Source: Cyprinodon diabolis | Taxonomy: Eukaryota > Chordata > Actinopteri > Cyprinodontiformes > Cyprinodontidae | Direction of reading: 5' to 3' | Assembly: GCA_030533445.1 (NCBI GenBank) | Contig: CM060070.1 | Span: 47,204,385 to 47,268,384 of the forward strand | Length of the DNA: 64,000 nucleotides | In this document: piece after piece, positions 41,301 to 47,200 of the stretch | How the letters are laid out: the number at the start of each line of letters is the position of its first letter | Position numbering within the stretch: position 1 is the stretch's first letter | Notes under the pieces: model-generated | What the model was told of the DNA's origin: nothing | Databases searched by the model: none | What the model saw: only the letters and a program-made list of their open reading frames with translations | Translations under genes and position numbers: made by a program

Positions 41301-41542
41301 CTTCCTGGACATCCAAGCAGGAAAAACTGTAAGTAGATCCAGTAATCGGACCTTTCCACCGGTTCTCTGCTTCTCATGGCTTGTTTTCTTCTCCTCAGAG
41401 CCTGAAGGTTGTTTTCCGAGAGCCGCTGCCATCTCAGCCTCAGGCCAGCAGCAGTCCTCCTCCTCAGCTGGTGTCCATGTACCACCACCTGGAGTCCGTC
41501 ATCAACACGGCCTGCTACAACCTGTGGACTGGACTGCTGTAG
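1758..41542 (+). CDS. szt2: SZT2 (KICSTOR complex subunit), 3' portion, 31 exons
   Basis: SZT2 is the very large scaffold subunit of KICSTOR (with KPTN, ITFG2 and KICS2), which holds GATOR1 at the lysosome so that mTORC1 is switched off when amino acids or glucose are scarce. I recognise the protein from its C-terminal half, for example [29 protein letters not shown] and the end [17 protein letters not shown]. Human SZT2 is about 3,375 residues; the 31 exons here give 4,391 coding bases, about 1,463 residues, so the window holds roughly the C-terminal 43 percent. The 5' exons lie to the left of position 1. Every exon pair joins in phase with no stop or frameshift, so this part looks functional. 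Exon coordinates are in the block entries that follow. The hyi gene next door, as in human, supports the call. No catalytic motif is visible and the family has none established in this region. Confidence 0.92.
2928..4137. mobile_element. Non-autonomous inverted-repeat DNA transposon with 5-bp target duplication
   Basis: The termini are GCTCTGTTCGAAA (2928-2940) and its exact complement (4125-4137), extended by imperfect pairing. It is flanked on both sides by ATGGG (2923-2927 and 4138-4142). Near the left end a 31-bp unit containing TCCTCCAAGGACGCGGTC is repeated three times (about 2952-3045). LINE-tail-like sequence ending in repeated TTCTA (about 3340-3608) appears inserted inside. No coding sequence. 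Part of the same family recurs reversed at about 60540-60690. Confidence 0.75.
4384..5174 (+). CDS. szt2: szt2 exons 4-6 of the window
   Basis: The exons are 4384-4502, 4589-4753 and 5090-5174. Exon 4 encodes [18 protein letters not shown] and [13 protein letters not shown], the most recognisable SZT2 stretch in the window. Exon 5 is 55 whole codons, including [20 protein letters not shown]. Exon 6 encodes [19 protein letters not shown] and ends in phase 1. A 1.2 kb inverted-repeat element sits in the intron just upstream of exon 4 (2928-4137). Confidence 0.92.
5225..5804. mobile_element. Probable hAT-type non-autonomous element
   Basis: The right end reads inward as CAGTGGTTCCCAAAGTGTGG, a typical hAT terminus. 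The left end is not clearly seen, so the start is approximate. Confidence 0.4.
5805..5925 (+). mobile_element. SINE-type fragment
   Basis: It contains TCCCTGGGCAAGACCCTTAA and GGGATGGGTTAA, shared with the SINE at 40745-40935. Confidence 0.5.
6310..6412 (-). mobile_element. tRNA-derived SINE head fragment
   Basis: On the minus strand there is an A-box-like TGGCCTAATGGTTAGG and a B-box-like GGTTCTGAGTCCGAGCC at tRNA-like spacing, the internal promoter of a tRNA-derived SINE. Confidence 0.55.
6575..8880 (+). CDS. szt2: szt2 exons 7-9 of the window, including a 36-nt microexon
   Basis: The exons are 6575-6748, 8443-8610 and a small one at 8845-8880. Exon 7 encodes [17 protein letters not shown] and a Ser/Pro-rich stretch. 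Exon 8 encodes [16 protein letters not shown]. The 36-nt exon encodes [12 protein letters not shown]. It is phase 1 on both sides and could be skipped without loss of frame, so it is the least certain exon of the three. Its acceptor must be the second of two AGs: using the first, 8 nt upstream, gives an in-frame TGA. The intron before exon 8 carries a long-TIR element that ends about 35 bp from the acceptor. Confidence 0.82.
6836..8408. mobile_element. Long-TIR DNA transposon, non-autonomous
   Basis: The left arm (about 6836-7030) is the imperfect reverse complement of the right arm (about 8200-8408). Shared blocks include ATACTGGCATGTATG, GAGGAGAAAATCG and CAGCTCCTCCCACGC. The interior has a second foldback (7034-7204), an (AG)n run near 7764-7783, and no recognisable protein. 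The right end lies about 35 bp before a szt2 splice acceptor. Confidence 0.65.
8881..9493 (+). other. szt2: szt2 intron with a perfect hairpin
   Basis: No gene seen. It holds the 22-bp perfect inverted repeat at 9065-9086 / 9095-9116. The open frame at 9041-9364 has no protein features and is probably chance. Confidence 0.5.
9494..9656 (+). repeat. Left inverted terminal repeat of the DIRS-like element
   Basis: The segment from about 9511 to 9656 is the near-perfect inverse of 14938-15089 at the other end. Shared features are the motif GACCGCCAGAGGCGGTGCTT, the TATATA around 9625, and the stretch before CAATCAATCCC. The outermost bases (GTTCTATTTCATCCC) are not inverted but are matched in the internal complementary region, the usual DIRS pattern. 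Confidence 0.88.
9846..10260 (+). repeat. 55-bp tandem repeat in the DIRS leader
   Basis: Units of 55 bp start at about 9899, 9954, 10009, 10064 and 10119, with more diverged copies on either side. Each carries CACCAGTRGCGTTTCTGCTC followed by a T-rich segment ending in GTTTGTTT. The array lies between the left terminal repeat and the gag-like frame. A short minus-strand open frame here is a by-product of the repetition. Confidence 0.8.
10303..11823 (+). CDS. DIRS-like ORF1 (gag-like), 506 aa
   Basis: This is an intact frame with an ATG start soon after the leader repeats. The N-terminus is Cys-rich, with Cys-X2-Cys pairs and an [13 protein letters not shown] motif like the zinc-binding start of fish DIRS ORF1 proteins. 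A Ser/Asp/Gly-rich acidic middle follows, then a longer helical part. It would package the element RNA; this role is inferred from position and motif. The next frame (RT/RH) is open from inside its 3' end and lies at -1 relative to it, so ORF2 may be reached by frameshifting or internal initiation. Confidence 0.75.
   Translation: MMLDNLCCSTCLAPLQPDDGHDLCPSCLGVEHLREALSDGACPNCRVMPRLVRLDRLAALEQPTDWAGASLRAHLPMEKAVCKRSTVAAPSVPTKRARRTDAGRLSTRVDHLTTELAQMKALLQSFQTADDRGAALPPEQDETSVNDDDAVSVAASGTHFCEDLPELGSGASGSGSIASKEDTGESVTSAIRTALARLQVSVPQGQPTASSAFFRRSRSETAFVVPPSAEYVRELHACWSDTKALSRLTTDGRVLAAMQEAPKVGLGQMPAVEPGIASLIIPPDEALRPNARCPRPQCRITDDLLCKAYDSGARMGRIGNSLSHLMLALSSSLESVPLDHATQGLVDASLQAFALMTRELGRTLSTLVHARRQVWLAQSPLTEPCRRTLRALPVVPGELFGSAALDALDRTAQASRTRQQLAGLHRRDRQPVSTWAAAGPSRGSSGPSPSSTEPQGLLPVRRSVQRPEKQSSRPGWDKVLSSLSGRAVWPASSLAFEGPGGPQMMP
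11823..13745 (+). pseudogene. DIRS-like reverse transcriptase/RNase H frame with one internal TAG
   Basis: The frame is open from before the gag stop; no ATG marks its start. RT motifs are in order: [15 protein letters not shown] (motif A aspartate), [14 protein letters not shown] (motif B) and YLDDWLI (motif C, two aspartates). RNase H follows, with [26 protein letters not shown] and [14 protein letters not shown] supplying Asp, Glu and Asp. A TAG at 13449-13451 interrupts the frame after HDALAHD. The same frame stays open to the TAG at 13743-13745 and still encodes the conserved post-RNase H segment ([17 protein letters not shown]). No methyltransferase motif was recognised. The 580-codon frame overlapping this one is a shadow. 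Confidence 0.88.
13754..14662 (+). pseudogene. DIRS-like tyrosine recombinase, stopped at the catalytic tyrosine position
   Basis: The frame has an ATG start 8 bp after the RT/RH frame ends. The N-terminal core-binding part includes [19 protein letters not shown] and [11 protein letters not shown]. The catalytic part has the first arginine in [12 protein letters not shown] and the His-X2-Arg box in KCHSTRGMS. The reading stops with TAG at 14660-14662 directly after STFTRF, where related recombinases carry the nucleophilic tyrosine. The frame remains open for 22 more codons, to 14729-14731. It would integrate the circular DNA copy; as it stands the protein lacks its nucleophile. Confidence 0.88.
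14800..14897 (+). repeat. Internal complementary region of the DIRS-like element
   Basis: Bases 14800-14846 are the reverse complement of the left end (from 9494), and 14847-14897 are the reverse complement of the right end (to about 15121), joined without a gap. Such a region acts as the template that joins the ends into a circle during DIRS replication, and it is diagnostic of the DIRS1 group. Confidence 0.88.
14938..15126 (+). repeat. Right inverted terminal repeat of the DIRS-like element
   Basis: This is the inverse of the left terminal repeat over about 150 bp, then about 50 bp unique to this end (ending GGTAGTAACTTTCGTTCT) that is mirrored only in the internal complementary region. 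The outer limit is placed by that mirror. Confidence 0.87.
15217..15613. mobile_element. Small inverted-repeat element (MITE)
   Basis: The ends are TTAGGGCCAGGC (15217-15228) and its exact complement (15602-15613). Inside are repeated, mutually inverted GTCGTAATATTACGAG phrases. No coding sequence. A related end lies at about 62311-62330. Confidence 0.65.
16314..16952 (+). CDS. szt2: szt2 exons 10-12 of the window
   Basis: The exons are 16314-16507, 16620-16780 and 16864-16952. Exon 10 is a low-complexity Ser/Thr/Pro/Gly-rich linker ending in [11 protein letters not shown]. Exon 11 encodes [18 protein letters not shown] and then a charged stretch likely to be helical. Exon 12 encodes [18 protein letters not shown]. 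Joins are phase 0 and 2. The intron upstream of exon 10 runs about 7.4 kb because it holds the whole DIRS element at 9494-15126. Confidence 0.9.
17054..17524 (+). CDS. szt2: szt2 exons 13-14 of the window
   Basis: The exons are 17054-17186 and 17397-17524. They encode [20 protein letters not shown] followed by a leucine-rich stretch, and then [16 protein letters not shown]. The acceptor of exon 13 is CTCCAAG, an AAG acceptor weaker than its neighbours; the next is TTTTGAAG. Phase is kept throughout (1 in, 2 at the join, 1 out). Confidence 0.9.
18156..18886 (+). CDS. szt2: szt2 exons 15-17 of the window, including a 48-nt acidic exon
   Basis: The exons are 18156-18203, 18503-18624 and 18701-18886. 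Exon 15 is 48 nt and encodes [16 protein letters not shown], an acidic insert. It is phase 1 on both sides, so inclusion or skipping keeps the frame and it looks like a cassette exon. Exon 16 encodes a Gln/Ser/Ala-rich linker and [12 protein letters not shown]. Exon 17 encodes [20 protein letters not shown] and [14 protein letters not shown] in 62 whole codons. Confidence 0.87.
18887..20820 (+). other. szt2: szt2 intron with 19-bp minisatellite, no gene seen
   Basis: Apart from the short minisatellite at 19683-19788, I see only intron sequence, including TTTTAGTC-rich stretches around 19250-19400 that resemble dispersed fish repeats. Confidence 0.5.
19683..19788 (+). repeat. 19-bp minisatellite, about 5-6 copies
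   Basis: The unit is CCAACATGGACCAGAACCT, with AACATGG recurring at 19685, 19704, 19723, 19742 and 19761. Confidence 0.85.
20872..20952 (+). pseudogene. szt2: Stray copy of szt2 exon 23
   Basis: These 81 bp match exon 23 (23930-24010) at 77 of 81 positions by eye, and the copy includes the preceding TGTGATTGGCAG acceptor. The changes include one Tyr to Asn and loss of the final G of the exon. The splice donor is absent: CATCAACA stands where the true exon has CAG then gtgag. It is out of order, between exons 17 and 18, and runs directly toward the 12-bp minisatellite. It is probably a partial duplication and not a working exon. Confidence 0.8.
21054..21800 (+). repeat. 12-bp minisatellite, about 60 units
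   Basis: The basic unit is CCAGTAACAGGA, with variants carrying CCAAAACCAAGA, GCAGCAG or ATGATCAG. The unit length is a multiple of three, so several frames on both strands stay open, but these are artefacts. Confidence 0.92.
21951..22649 (+). CDS. szt2: szt2 exons 18-20 of the window
   Basis: The exons are 21951-22206, 22283-22362 and 22524-22649. They encode a Ser/Pro/Gly-rich linker, [17 protein letters not shown], then [18 protein letters not shown], then [18 protein letters not shown]. Exon 18 starts about 150 bp after the 12-bp minisatellite (21054-21800) that fills the preceding intron. Donors are gtaag, gtgag and gttag. Confidence 0.9.
22827..24010 (+). CDS. szt2: szt2 exons 21-23 of the window
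   Basis: The exons are 22827-23029, 23131-23227 and 23930-24010. Exon 21 encodes a basic, Ser-rich segment, then [19 protein letters not shown]. Exon 22 encodes [15 protein letters not shown]. Exon 23 is 27 whole codons ([20 protein letters not shown] and on) and is the exon that has a diverged stray copy at 20872-20952. The intron before exon 23 carries LINE-tail sequence in reverse orientation. Confidence 0.9.
23330..23640 (-). mobile_element. LINE 3' tail fragment, reversed
   Basis: It contains GCAATCCCTCACACTGAGCA and CGACAGTGGAGAGGAAGAAA, the reverse complement of the 3' tail of the LINE at 54430-55607. Confidence 0.6.
24046..24870. mobile_element. hAT-like non-autonomous element, copy 1
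   Basis: It starts near GGGGCCCTAGGCAAAG. Its two halves match 50783-51235 (direct) and 51430-51790 (inverted), which defines one dispersed family. No transposase is recognised. Confidence 0.55.
24919..24993 (+). CDS. szt2: szt2 exon 24 of the window
   Basis: This is a 75-nt exon of 25 whole codons, encoding [17 protein letters not shown], after a TTTCTCTCAG acceptor and before gtaaac. It is followed by a 9.3 kb intron, the longest in the window, filled mainly with repeats. A hAT-like element (24046-24870) ends about 50 bp upstream of this exon. Confidence 0.9.
25487..26112. mobile_element. TIR element holding a foldback and a nested SINE
   Basis: The ends at 25487-25509 and 26090-26112 are perfect 23-bp inverse copies (GTGTTCTGTCAGACCAGC and on). 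Inside is a second inverted pair around CGTGTATCCCTTTAGTCATG (25583-25612 and 25676-25707), and then a SINE. No coding sequence. Confidence 0.75.
25745..26088 (+). mobile_element. tRNA-derived SINE
   Basis: An A-box region (GGCGACAGTGGCGTTGG) is followed by a canonical B box GGTTCAAGCCC at 25804-25814. A long central body follows, and a tail of repeated CCATTTA (about 26071-26088). The layout is that of a fish V-SINE or related family; the exact family needs a repeat library. Confidence 0.7.
26600..27140 (-). mobile_element. LINE ORF2 3' end and tail, reversed
   Basis: It is the reverse complement of the LINE at 54430-55607, covering the C-terminal ORF2 segment ([18 protein letters not shown]) and part of the tail. 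It has several disruptions. Confidence 0.75.
27141..28309 (+). other. szt2: szt2 intron, no gene seen
   Basis: Ordinary intron-like sequence. No open frame with recognisable features. Confidence 0.45.
28310..28930 (-). mobile_element. LINE tail fragment, reversed, second copy
   Basis: It matches the 3' untranslated tail of the LINE at 54900-55560 in reverse orientation, including CTTTCCAGTTCACCAGATCA and GATAGCTCAGGATAACCTGA. Confidence 0.7.
29160..31650 (+). repeat. 21-bp minisatellite, about 117 units
   Basis: The unit is ATTAGACCAATGGGAAGCCTC, with common variants CCAGTGG for CCAATGG, CCCC for CTCA and AGGCC for AAGCC. Occasional 19-bp units (GACCAGTGGAGCCTC) shift the frame, near 30076, 30306, 30640, 30849 and 31288. 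Because 21 is divisible by three, both strands show long repetitive open frames (HWSNEAS and GSLIRPM repeats), which are not genes. The CCAAT form fits the NF-Y site consensus. Confidence 0.95.
31740..32810 (+). other. szt2: szt2 intron, no gene seen
   Basis: No recognisable protein, RNA or repeat; short open frames only. Confidence 0.45.
32815..33790 (+). mobile_element. Penelope-like element remnant with GIY-YIG domain
   Basis: From 33129 an open frame reads [20 protein letters not shown], then [18 protein letters not shown] and LSKTYNAHG: the GIY-YIG endonuclease end of a Penelope-like element, with the usual Gly, Arg and WFER-KEAIYVK signature. The reverse transcriptase is missing. The piece is flanked by inverted copies of one sequence (32829-33010 and 33600-33770; shared core GCTTTCTCAATTCAAAATGT). 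Related pieces lie at 45790, 51790, 58430 and 62440. Confidence 0.72.
33791..34293 (+). other. szt2: szt2 intron, no gene seen
   Basis: No recognisable feature apart from the acceptor of the exon at 34294. Confidence 0.45.
34294..35042 (+). CDS. szt2: szt2 exons 25-27 of the window
   Basis: The exons are 34294-34507, 34661-34838 and 34920-35042. They encode [20 protein letters not shown], then [19 protein letters not shown], then [20 protein letters not shown]. These are well-conserved, non-repetitive segments and the joins are phase 1 and 2. A (GAT)n microsatellite lies just before exon 26, at 34596-34621. Confidence 0.92.
34596..34621 (+). repeat. (GAT)n microsatellite
   Basis: A run of eight GAT/ATG triplets about 40 bp before a szt2 splice acceptor. 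Confidence 0.9.
35194..35282 (+). repeat. Short 19-20 bp tandem repeat
   Basis: GGGTGGTCTCTTAGAG-like units occur four or five times with substitutions. Confidence 0.65.
35490..36006 (+). CDS. szt2: szt2 exon 28 of the window (517 nt)
   Basis: This is the longest exon here. It opens with [20 protein letters not shown] and has a hydrophilic middle rich in Gly, Ser and Glu. Its end is helical and charged and contains the segment [20 protein letters not shown]. The intron before it contains a short degenerate 19-20 bp tandem repeat (35194-35282). Confidence 0.92.
36129..36943 (+). mobile_element. THAP-domain DNA transposon remnant, copy 1
   Basis: It begins with TTAAAGGAAAATTCCGGTCA, the left terminus also seen in copy 2. 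From 36513 a frame reads [19 protein letters not shown]. After a frameshift near 36615 it continues [16 protein letters not shown] and [16 protein letters not shown]. Together these have the Cys-X4-Cys, RW and Cys-X2-His layout of a THAP zinc finger, as in P-element/THAP9-type transposases. No catalytic domain is present. The right end is lost at the junction with the next element. Confidence 0.6.
36944..40716. mobile_element. TTAA-flanked inverted-repeat element swollen by an internal satellite
   Basis: The left end TTTAAAGGGGTCATAGAATG (36945-36964) pairs with the right end CATTCTATCACCACTTTAAA (40696-40715) with two mismatches, and TTAA is present at both edges (36946-36949, 40711-40714), as for piggyBac-type insertion. 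The left 0.7 kb is unique sequence with no transposase; the remaining 3 kb is the 49-bp satellite. The last satellite unit runs straight into the right terminus. Confidence 0.65.
37667..40708 (+). repeat. 49-bp satellite array, about 62 copies
   Basis: The unit begins ACCCTATTAGAGACCTGAAG and ends GAATCATTCTATC; the period, from 37667 to 37716, is 49 bp. Copies are almost identical. Three main types differ at two sites: CCAGATACCCTATAG, CCAGTTACCCTATAG and CCAGATACCCGATAG. There are no unique spacers, so it is not a CRISPR array. No open frame spans it. Confidence 0.95.
40745..40935 (+). mobile_element. tRNA-derived SINE
   Basis: An A-box-like TAGTGGCGTCCTACTGGTTA and a B-box-like GGTTCTGAGTTTGAGCCC stand at the head; the body has CCCTGAGCAAGACCCTTAAC; it ends with GGACAATAAAAAG. 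It lies about 100 bp before a szt2 exon. Confidence 0.65.
41038..41542 (+). CDS. szt2: szt2 exons 29-31, C-terminus and stop
   Basis: The exons are 41038-41148, 41260-41328 and 41399-41542. They encode [20 protein letters not shown], then [20 protein letters not shown], and end [17 protein letters not shown] with TAG at 41540-41542. The intron between exons 28 and 29 is 5 kb and is mostly the satellite-bearing element at 36944-40716. Confidence 0.93.
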
Positions 41543-41990
41543 AGCTGAGCCCAGCCGTGCCGCTCATGTTCACCCATGACTGATTGAACAGGGGGTGCTT
41601 GGAGTGAGCTGAGGTGTTCCAGTTTTGATGGTCCGACTTCCAGCTCTGCTGCAGTGCCTTAGTCTGCTGGTTCTGTTCTGAAGGAAACCGGCTCTACACG
41701 ACGATGCAGTGTTAGGAGGTCTGCAGGAGCCAACAGCAGCTCCAGGTTATGGACGTCCTGTTTGCCGCTCATCCCGATGGCTGGAACCATGAAGGGACGG
41801 CTTGTTTCTGAGGAGGCTCACAGTCCGCCTGAGTCTGAGAATGGATCAGAACCAGGTCTGTCCTGAGAACCAGACTCTGGGCCAAATGCTGCACTAATGG
41901 AATCTGTGTAAATAAGCTAAACTTTTGACCTAATTCTGATGAGCCGAATGCATCAGGAGGCTGAATAAAGTGGGTCTGAAGTGTGCAGAA
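41543..41990 (+). other. szt2: szt2 3' UTR and polyadenylation signal
   Basis: About 450 bp of non-repetitive sequence follows the stop. A canonical AATAAA lies at 41964-41969, with GT-rich sequence after it (GTGGGTCTGAAGTGTG), so cleavage is expected near 41985. There is no other AATAAA between the stop and this site. Confidence 0.7.
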
Positions 41991-44200
41991 ATCTTTGGTC
42001 GCTTCTTGTTTCTGCTCCAGAGAAAAGGTGGTTTAATGTGATGCTGTTATAGAAATGAACTCCAAACCTTCAGGTGAATATTGCTTCCCATGAAATGCTA
42101 GAAAATATGTGAAATTAAAAACAGGCTCAAGGTCCTGGAAACATTTTAAAACTGACAGAAAAAGACAGCCACCCTTGACCAATCTGACTGATCCGATTGG
42201 TTCGTCTCTGCAAACTTCCTCAATCAGCCAGATAGAAATGAACAGAACCGTTGACTTTATTATCTGCAGGAAGACTCGCATCAAACTTGTTCAGGAAATC
42301 TATAAATAAAAACCACGTTTACTGATTTCAGCATAGCTGAGCTGTTGTGTAGGAGTCTGGGTAACACATCTAGTTCAAACCACTATGCAGGCTGCAGTGA
42401 ATCAGGCTTCTCATGGTGGGAAAAATACTTGTATTCATTCATTTTAATTTAGAATCTAATTTAGGATAATAAATGGAGAGGAGGTGGACATTTTGAAGTG
42501 CGACTAACAGGCGTTCAGATATTTATTTGCAGCTGCATCATACAAATAAATAGTTAAAAAAAATCATACATTGTGATTTCTGGCTTTTATTTTAGATTAT
42601 GACAGTAGAAATGCACCTATGGTGACAATTCCAGACCCCGTCCTCACCGTTTATTGAGTTTCATTCATTCAGGCCTCAGACCTGCGAGGCGTCTGAGGGA
42701 GAGGAATGGTTTATCCTATTAGGGATAAAAATGACGGCTCTCAGAACAAGCTGGACTGTTTCTTAGAAGTTAATTCATAACATTTACGTCGGTTCATTTA
42801 ACTGGACTGTATAGTTGAATACCTTTGTTCCAACGACAATTTGGCGTTGTCGGCAGGATCTCCTCGTCTGATTTTTCTGGGAGCCGTTATGACGGAAGTA
42901 TCTGATCAACCTGGGATTAGTTCCTGGCCTGAACCCTAACAGATGGAGGACTTAATGGTTCCAGGGGTCAGCAGGAGATTACCAACTGATGTTTTTGAGA
43001 CGTTGGGAAATCTTCATTCGGCATAGCTCAAATAGTTTGATCTTAAATGAATAAAGATGTAATAGTTTCTACTGGGGACAGATTTGGTTTTTTTCCACTT
43101 GAGAACAAAAGACCCTCTGCAGGAGTAATACGTGGAGAGCTGTCGTTAAGCACTAAGAGGACGGTTCGTAAATATGGCCAGATATTTGATTTAGCCGAGA
43201 CGTTGGTAATCTAGAGATTTATCCAGGTTGGCTCCAGCATACAGGGGTGCATATTGATTATGGGCAAATCACCGGTAGATGAGGATAAATGGGAAAGAGA
43301 ATTGCATTTCCAACGGATTTGAACAAGAGGCAAAGATCCAAGAAATCCCCTCAGCGCCAGAGAGAAACAGGTTCAAATTAGCTTAAAGGCAGACTTTAAA
43401 CACTATACTAAGTGATAACAATGAATTTTAATATCTATGGTGCTTCAGAGAAAGAAAAACACCAAACTCCTATAGGAAATGAATAACTGATGGCTAAAAA
43501 CTCAAATCGTTAAAGTAGAGCATAAAATAAGGTGAAATTAATCGATTTAAAAATTAGTGTGTTTTGAAATCAGATGACTTAAAGTGACGAAAGATTAAAT
43601 GGAACAAGACGACATCTCACTCCTGAAAAGGTTTCTTCTCTATATGGTGAAGATGAACAGATTTCTCTTTATGTAATGAACGGTGGTTTGCTGATGTTGA
43701 TCCTTTTATTCTCAGTACAGACACACCTGACTCCTGCTAACTTATCGGAACCACTCTGAAACCGGTCTCAGTTTGAATGAGCACATCCTGGGATAAATCC
43801 TGGGCGACGTCTAATGCCTGGTGTGTTCCAGCAGAGCACAGGCACACAAGCAGCTTCAGATTTAAAGAGAAAACAGATTTACTGGGATTTGCAACACGCA
43901 ATAAAATCTGAATCTAAATATTTTACAGGAAAAACATGTTATATTTAAGCAGAACAGCAGGAAATAAAAATGACTGATCTTGAACTGACTCTGTCTTTAA
44001 TTAAAATCAAACATGTTCTGGATGATTTCTAAGCAGAACAGAAGCGTGGATCAGCCGTCATTTCTGCTCGCTTCCCTCTGAATACGTCACTGATGAAAAC
44101 CGGCCTCCATTTTTGGTTCTGTCTACTTTGGATCTTTCAGACTGAAGTAGAACCAGGAGGGAGGGTCCAACAATATTTACTGGATCATCATTTTAGCTCA
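41991..44200. other. Intergenic region between converging szt2 and hyi, no gene seen
   Basis: About 2.2 kb of A+T-rich single-copy-looking sequence. No recognisable protein or repeat family was found on either strand. Confidence 0.5.
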
Positions 44201-44202
44201 CA

Positions 44203-44208
44203 TTTAAT
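44203..44208 (-). terminator. hyi: Candidate hyi polyadenylation signal (ATTAAA)
   Basis: On the minus strand an ATTAAA lies about 63 nt after the hyi stop. It is the nearest hexamer variant. A further AATAAA-type match lies near 43706-43712, so the real end is uncertain. Confidence 0.3.
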
Positions 44209-44270
44209 AAAACAGACATTTTATGGGGAAATCCTTTCTCTTCATCTGGAAGGCGATGCGGTCCCCATGG

Positions 44271-47200
44271 TTACTGGGCCCAGTATCGTTTGATCCAGCC
44301 CAGACTCTTCTCTGTGGACTCTGCAGGGAACAGAAACAGTTAACAGTCGACGCCAATCAACAGATCAGGATTCCAGGTGAGACGCACCTGACGGCCTGTA
44401 TTCACAGCCCAGGTAGCCTCGGTAGCCCAGCTTCTCCAGCGTCCTGAACAGGTAGCCGAAGCTCAGCTCCCCGTCGCTGTCGGGTTCATTCCTGCCGGGG
44501 ACCTGAGCGATCTGAACGTGGCCTGAAGGACAGAACGTCTGTTAGAGCGCCACCTGCTGCACATCACCGTCCTGAATGGGAGCAAAGTCGCTTCCTGCAG
44601 CCACTTTCACATCGTCCTGTACAGCAGACCCTCAGTGGACCAGAACCTGCTCCACGTCTGCACTCCTTCCCATAGACATTATAAACACATTGGACGCTGG
44701 CCGACGTGCCTAGAGGGCAGCCATCTTGGATCAGACCATAGCAGGATTTTAATCACATGAAAGAATAATTTCTGACAGAAACCCTTTAAAGACCAAAACT
44801 AATTCTAAAATTAACTTTCAGTTAGATTACACAGATTTGTTCAGAATAAAAACTAAACTGAACTTAAACTGGATGAGATATATGCAAAGTTATATACTTT
44901 CAAATAAATAATATGATAAATACAAAGTTTTATATTAAAACATGTTTTACAAATCTATATTTATATGATGTATTACGTATTTTAAGGATTGCACTTTGAT
45001 AAATATTATGATCTATAGAGGAAAATGAGTTGTGATTTAAAAAGGGAGTAACGTTATTTGTTTTGTCTTTTTATTAACTTCATGTTCATTCTTATTTATT
45101 TTTTCTCACTGTCAGGACTTTTGTTATCAAATCTTAGTGAATGGTAAATTTATGTTGTGTCTAACGGCTTTTTGTCTTCATAAACTGATTAAAGAACAGA
45201 TGTTCACAGATGCATAAATAATGATAAAAACAACATAGTTTGAAAAAGTTTTAGAAGAAGTTTAGACAAACTTTGAGGTCAAAAAGCTTTTCTCGGGATT
45301 CTCGGGGTCTTTTTGAAAGGAGTCTGCATGTTCTCCCTGAGCATGTGTGGGTTCTCTCCAGGTACTCCGGTTTCCTCCCACAGTCCAGAAACCTGATTGT
45401 TAGGTTAACTGGCTTCTCTAAATCCTCTTTAGGTGAGTGTGTGAATGGTTGTTTGTCCTGCTTGTCTCTGTGTTGCCCTGGGATGGACTGGAGACCTGTC
45501 CAAGATGGACCCCGCCTCTCGCCCACTGGTAACTGGAGAGTGTAACAAAAGTAATTTCCCTCTGGGATTATTAAAGTATTTCTGATTCTGACAGATGGAG
45601 ATAAGCACCAGCACCCCTCCCCACCCCAGCGTGAAGGAAAATGGATGGATAGATGGATGGTTATTTAGAAAGATGTGAATGTTCATATGGACGTTGGCAA
45701 TGAAAGTAAAAAAAGAACTAAATGCTGTTTTTGAAACATTTGATTTAACCCAGCGTGTGTCTAAGGTCAGTCATAACAAAGGAAACACACCAGACATCCT
45801 CAAACTCAACAATATTTCTGACATTTTGAGTTAAAGAAGCTTCCTGGATGAGAAGAGAAATGTCTTCAAACTTGAGAACAAATCCAGAGGATTGATTTTT
45901 AACTATTTTGGAAAGTCTTCTCATGTTTTAGCAGCAAAGTAAATCTCTGACATGTTAGAGCCATATGAACCACCCCTCTGTCTCCTGGTGGTCCCTAGGG
46001 TGGTCTATTGGGCAGTTTATTCAGACTTTTTTATTTAATCTTATCAATTAACTCCAGCTTTTGACGTCCACCACAGTTAGACCGGTTTAAAGCGTGCGGA
46101 TCATATGGGCTCCTGTATGGAGGGACATCGGATCGGTTCTGGCATCCTACTCACCAATGATGGGGAAATACTTGTGAATGTTCTGGGTCAGGTTTCCATC
46201 CATGATCTGCCAGTGATAAAGGTCCTGAAACAGTGGAGGAGACAGTGAGACCCTTAGAACCTGCTGAGGCGGAGCCTTCTGCCGCAGCACCGACCATCTG
46301 GAGCTGGATGTTGGGCTTTCCCACCTTCTCCAGGATCGCTGCAGCTGGACGACAGGAGAAAAGTTTTCAGCAAACGTTACGCTGCTACAGCAGAGAGGAC
46401 TTTAAATTATACCAACTCTGCTGCAACTCATTACTAATCTCTGCTAAACCAATCACAGCGGGAGGCGGGGCCATAATGCAGCAGGATTTTTCTGTTAGCG
46501 TAGCATTAATCTGTTTTATCGAGTCCATTCTAAGCTACTTTAACATCTGGCTGCTGGAAGACGTGTCTTTTTTCCGTCACATTCCAGTTATCTGATTGGT
46601 TCTAAACTGTTTCCATTCAGCCTACAGGTCCCGCCTTTTTAGGCCGCGCTCCACCCTCCCTCAGGCTGGAGGCGGTCTGGCTGTTAACTACCTCTACACG
46701 TTCCCTTTTCAAACTGGGCGTAATACTGGAGATGAAGGCACAATGGCGGCAACCTTCACCAGCCTCACCTTGATGAGGCGAGTCCAGGAAGTAGCGGGGG
46801 TCGGTGATCCTGCTGTTGATTGGCTCAATCAGCCCAGTGATCCCTTCCTGTTGGACCCATTCCCATTAGTCAGGAAGAAAACCAGGAATACACTGCCTAC
46901 AATTTTACATTTTAAATAAATGTAAGAAAAGGGAAATATTTTATTATTCCTTTAGGATAAAAAGGTTGATTTAATTCTTTAATGCATACATGGTGAGAAA
47001 TATCTATATTTCTTACATTCACAGAAATGTGGCAGTTTTGGTTTTCCATACATGCTCCAGGTGCCTCAGTCATTCTGGGGTCAAATTCAACACACCTGTA
47101 ATCAATCCCAGCTGGTCCGTCTTACAATAAATAACCAGCTGCTGGCAGAAGCTGCTGAGCTTTTTGCATCATTACAGCTCTGGATAAAATGAATGTTTCC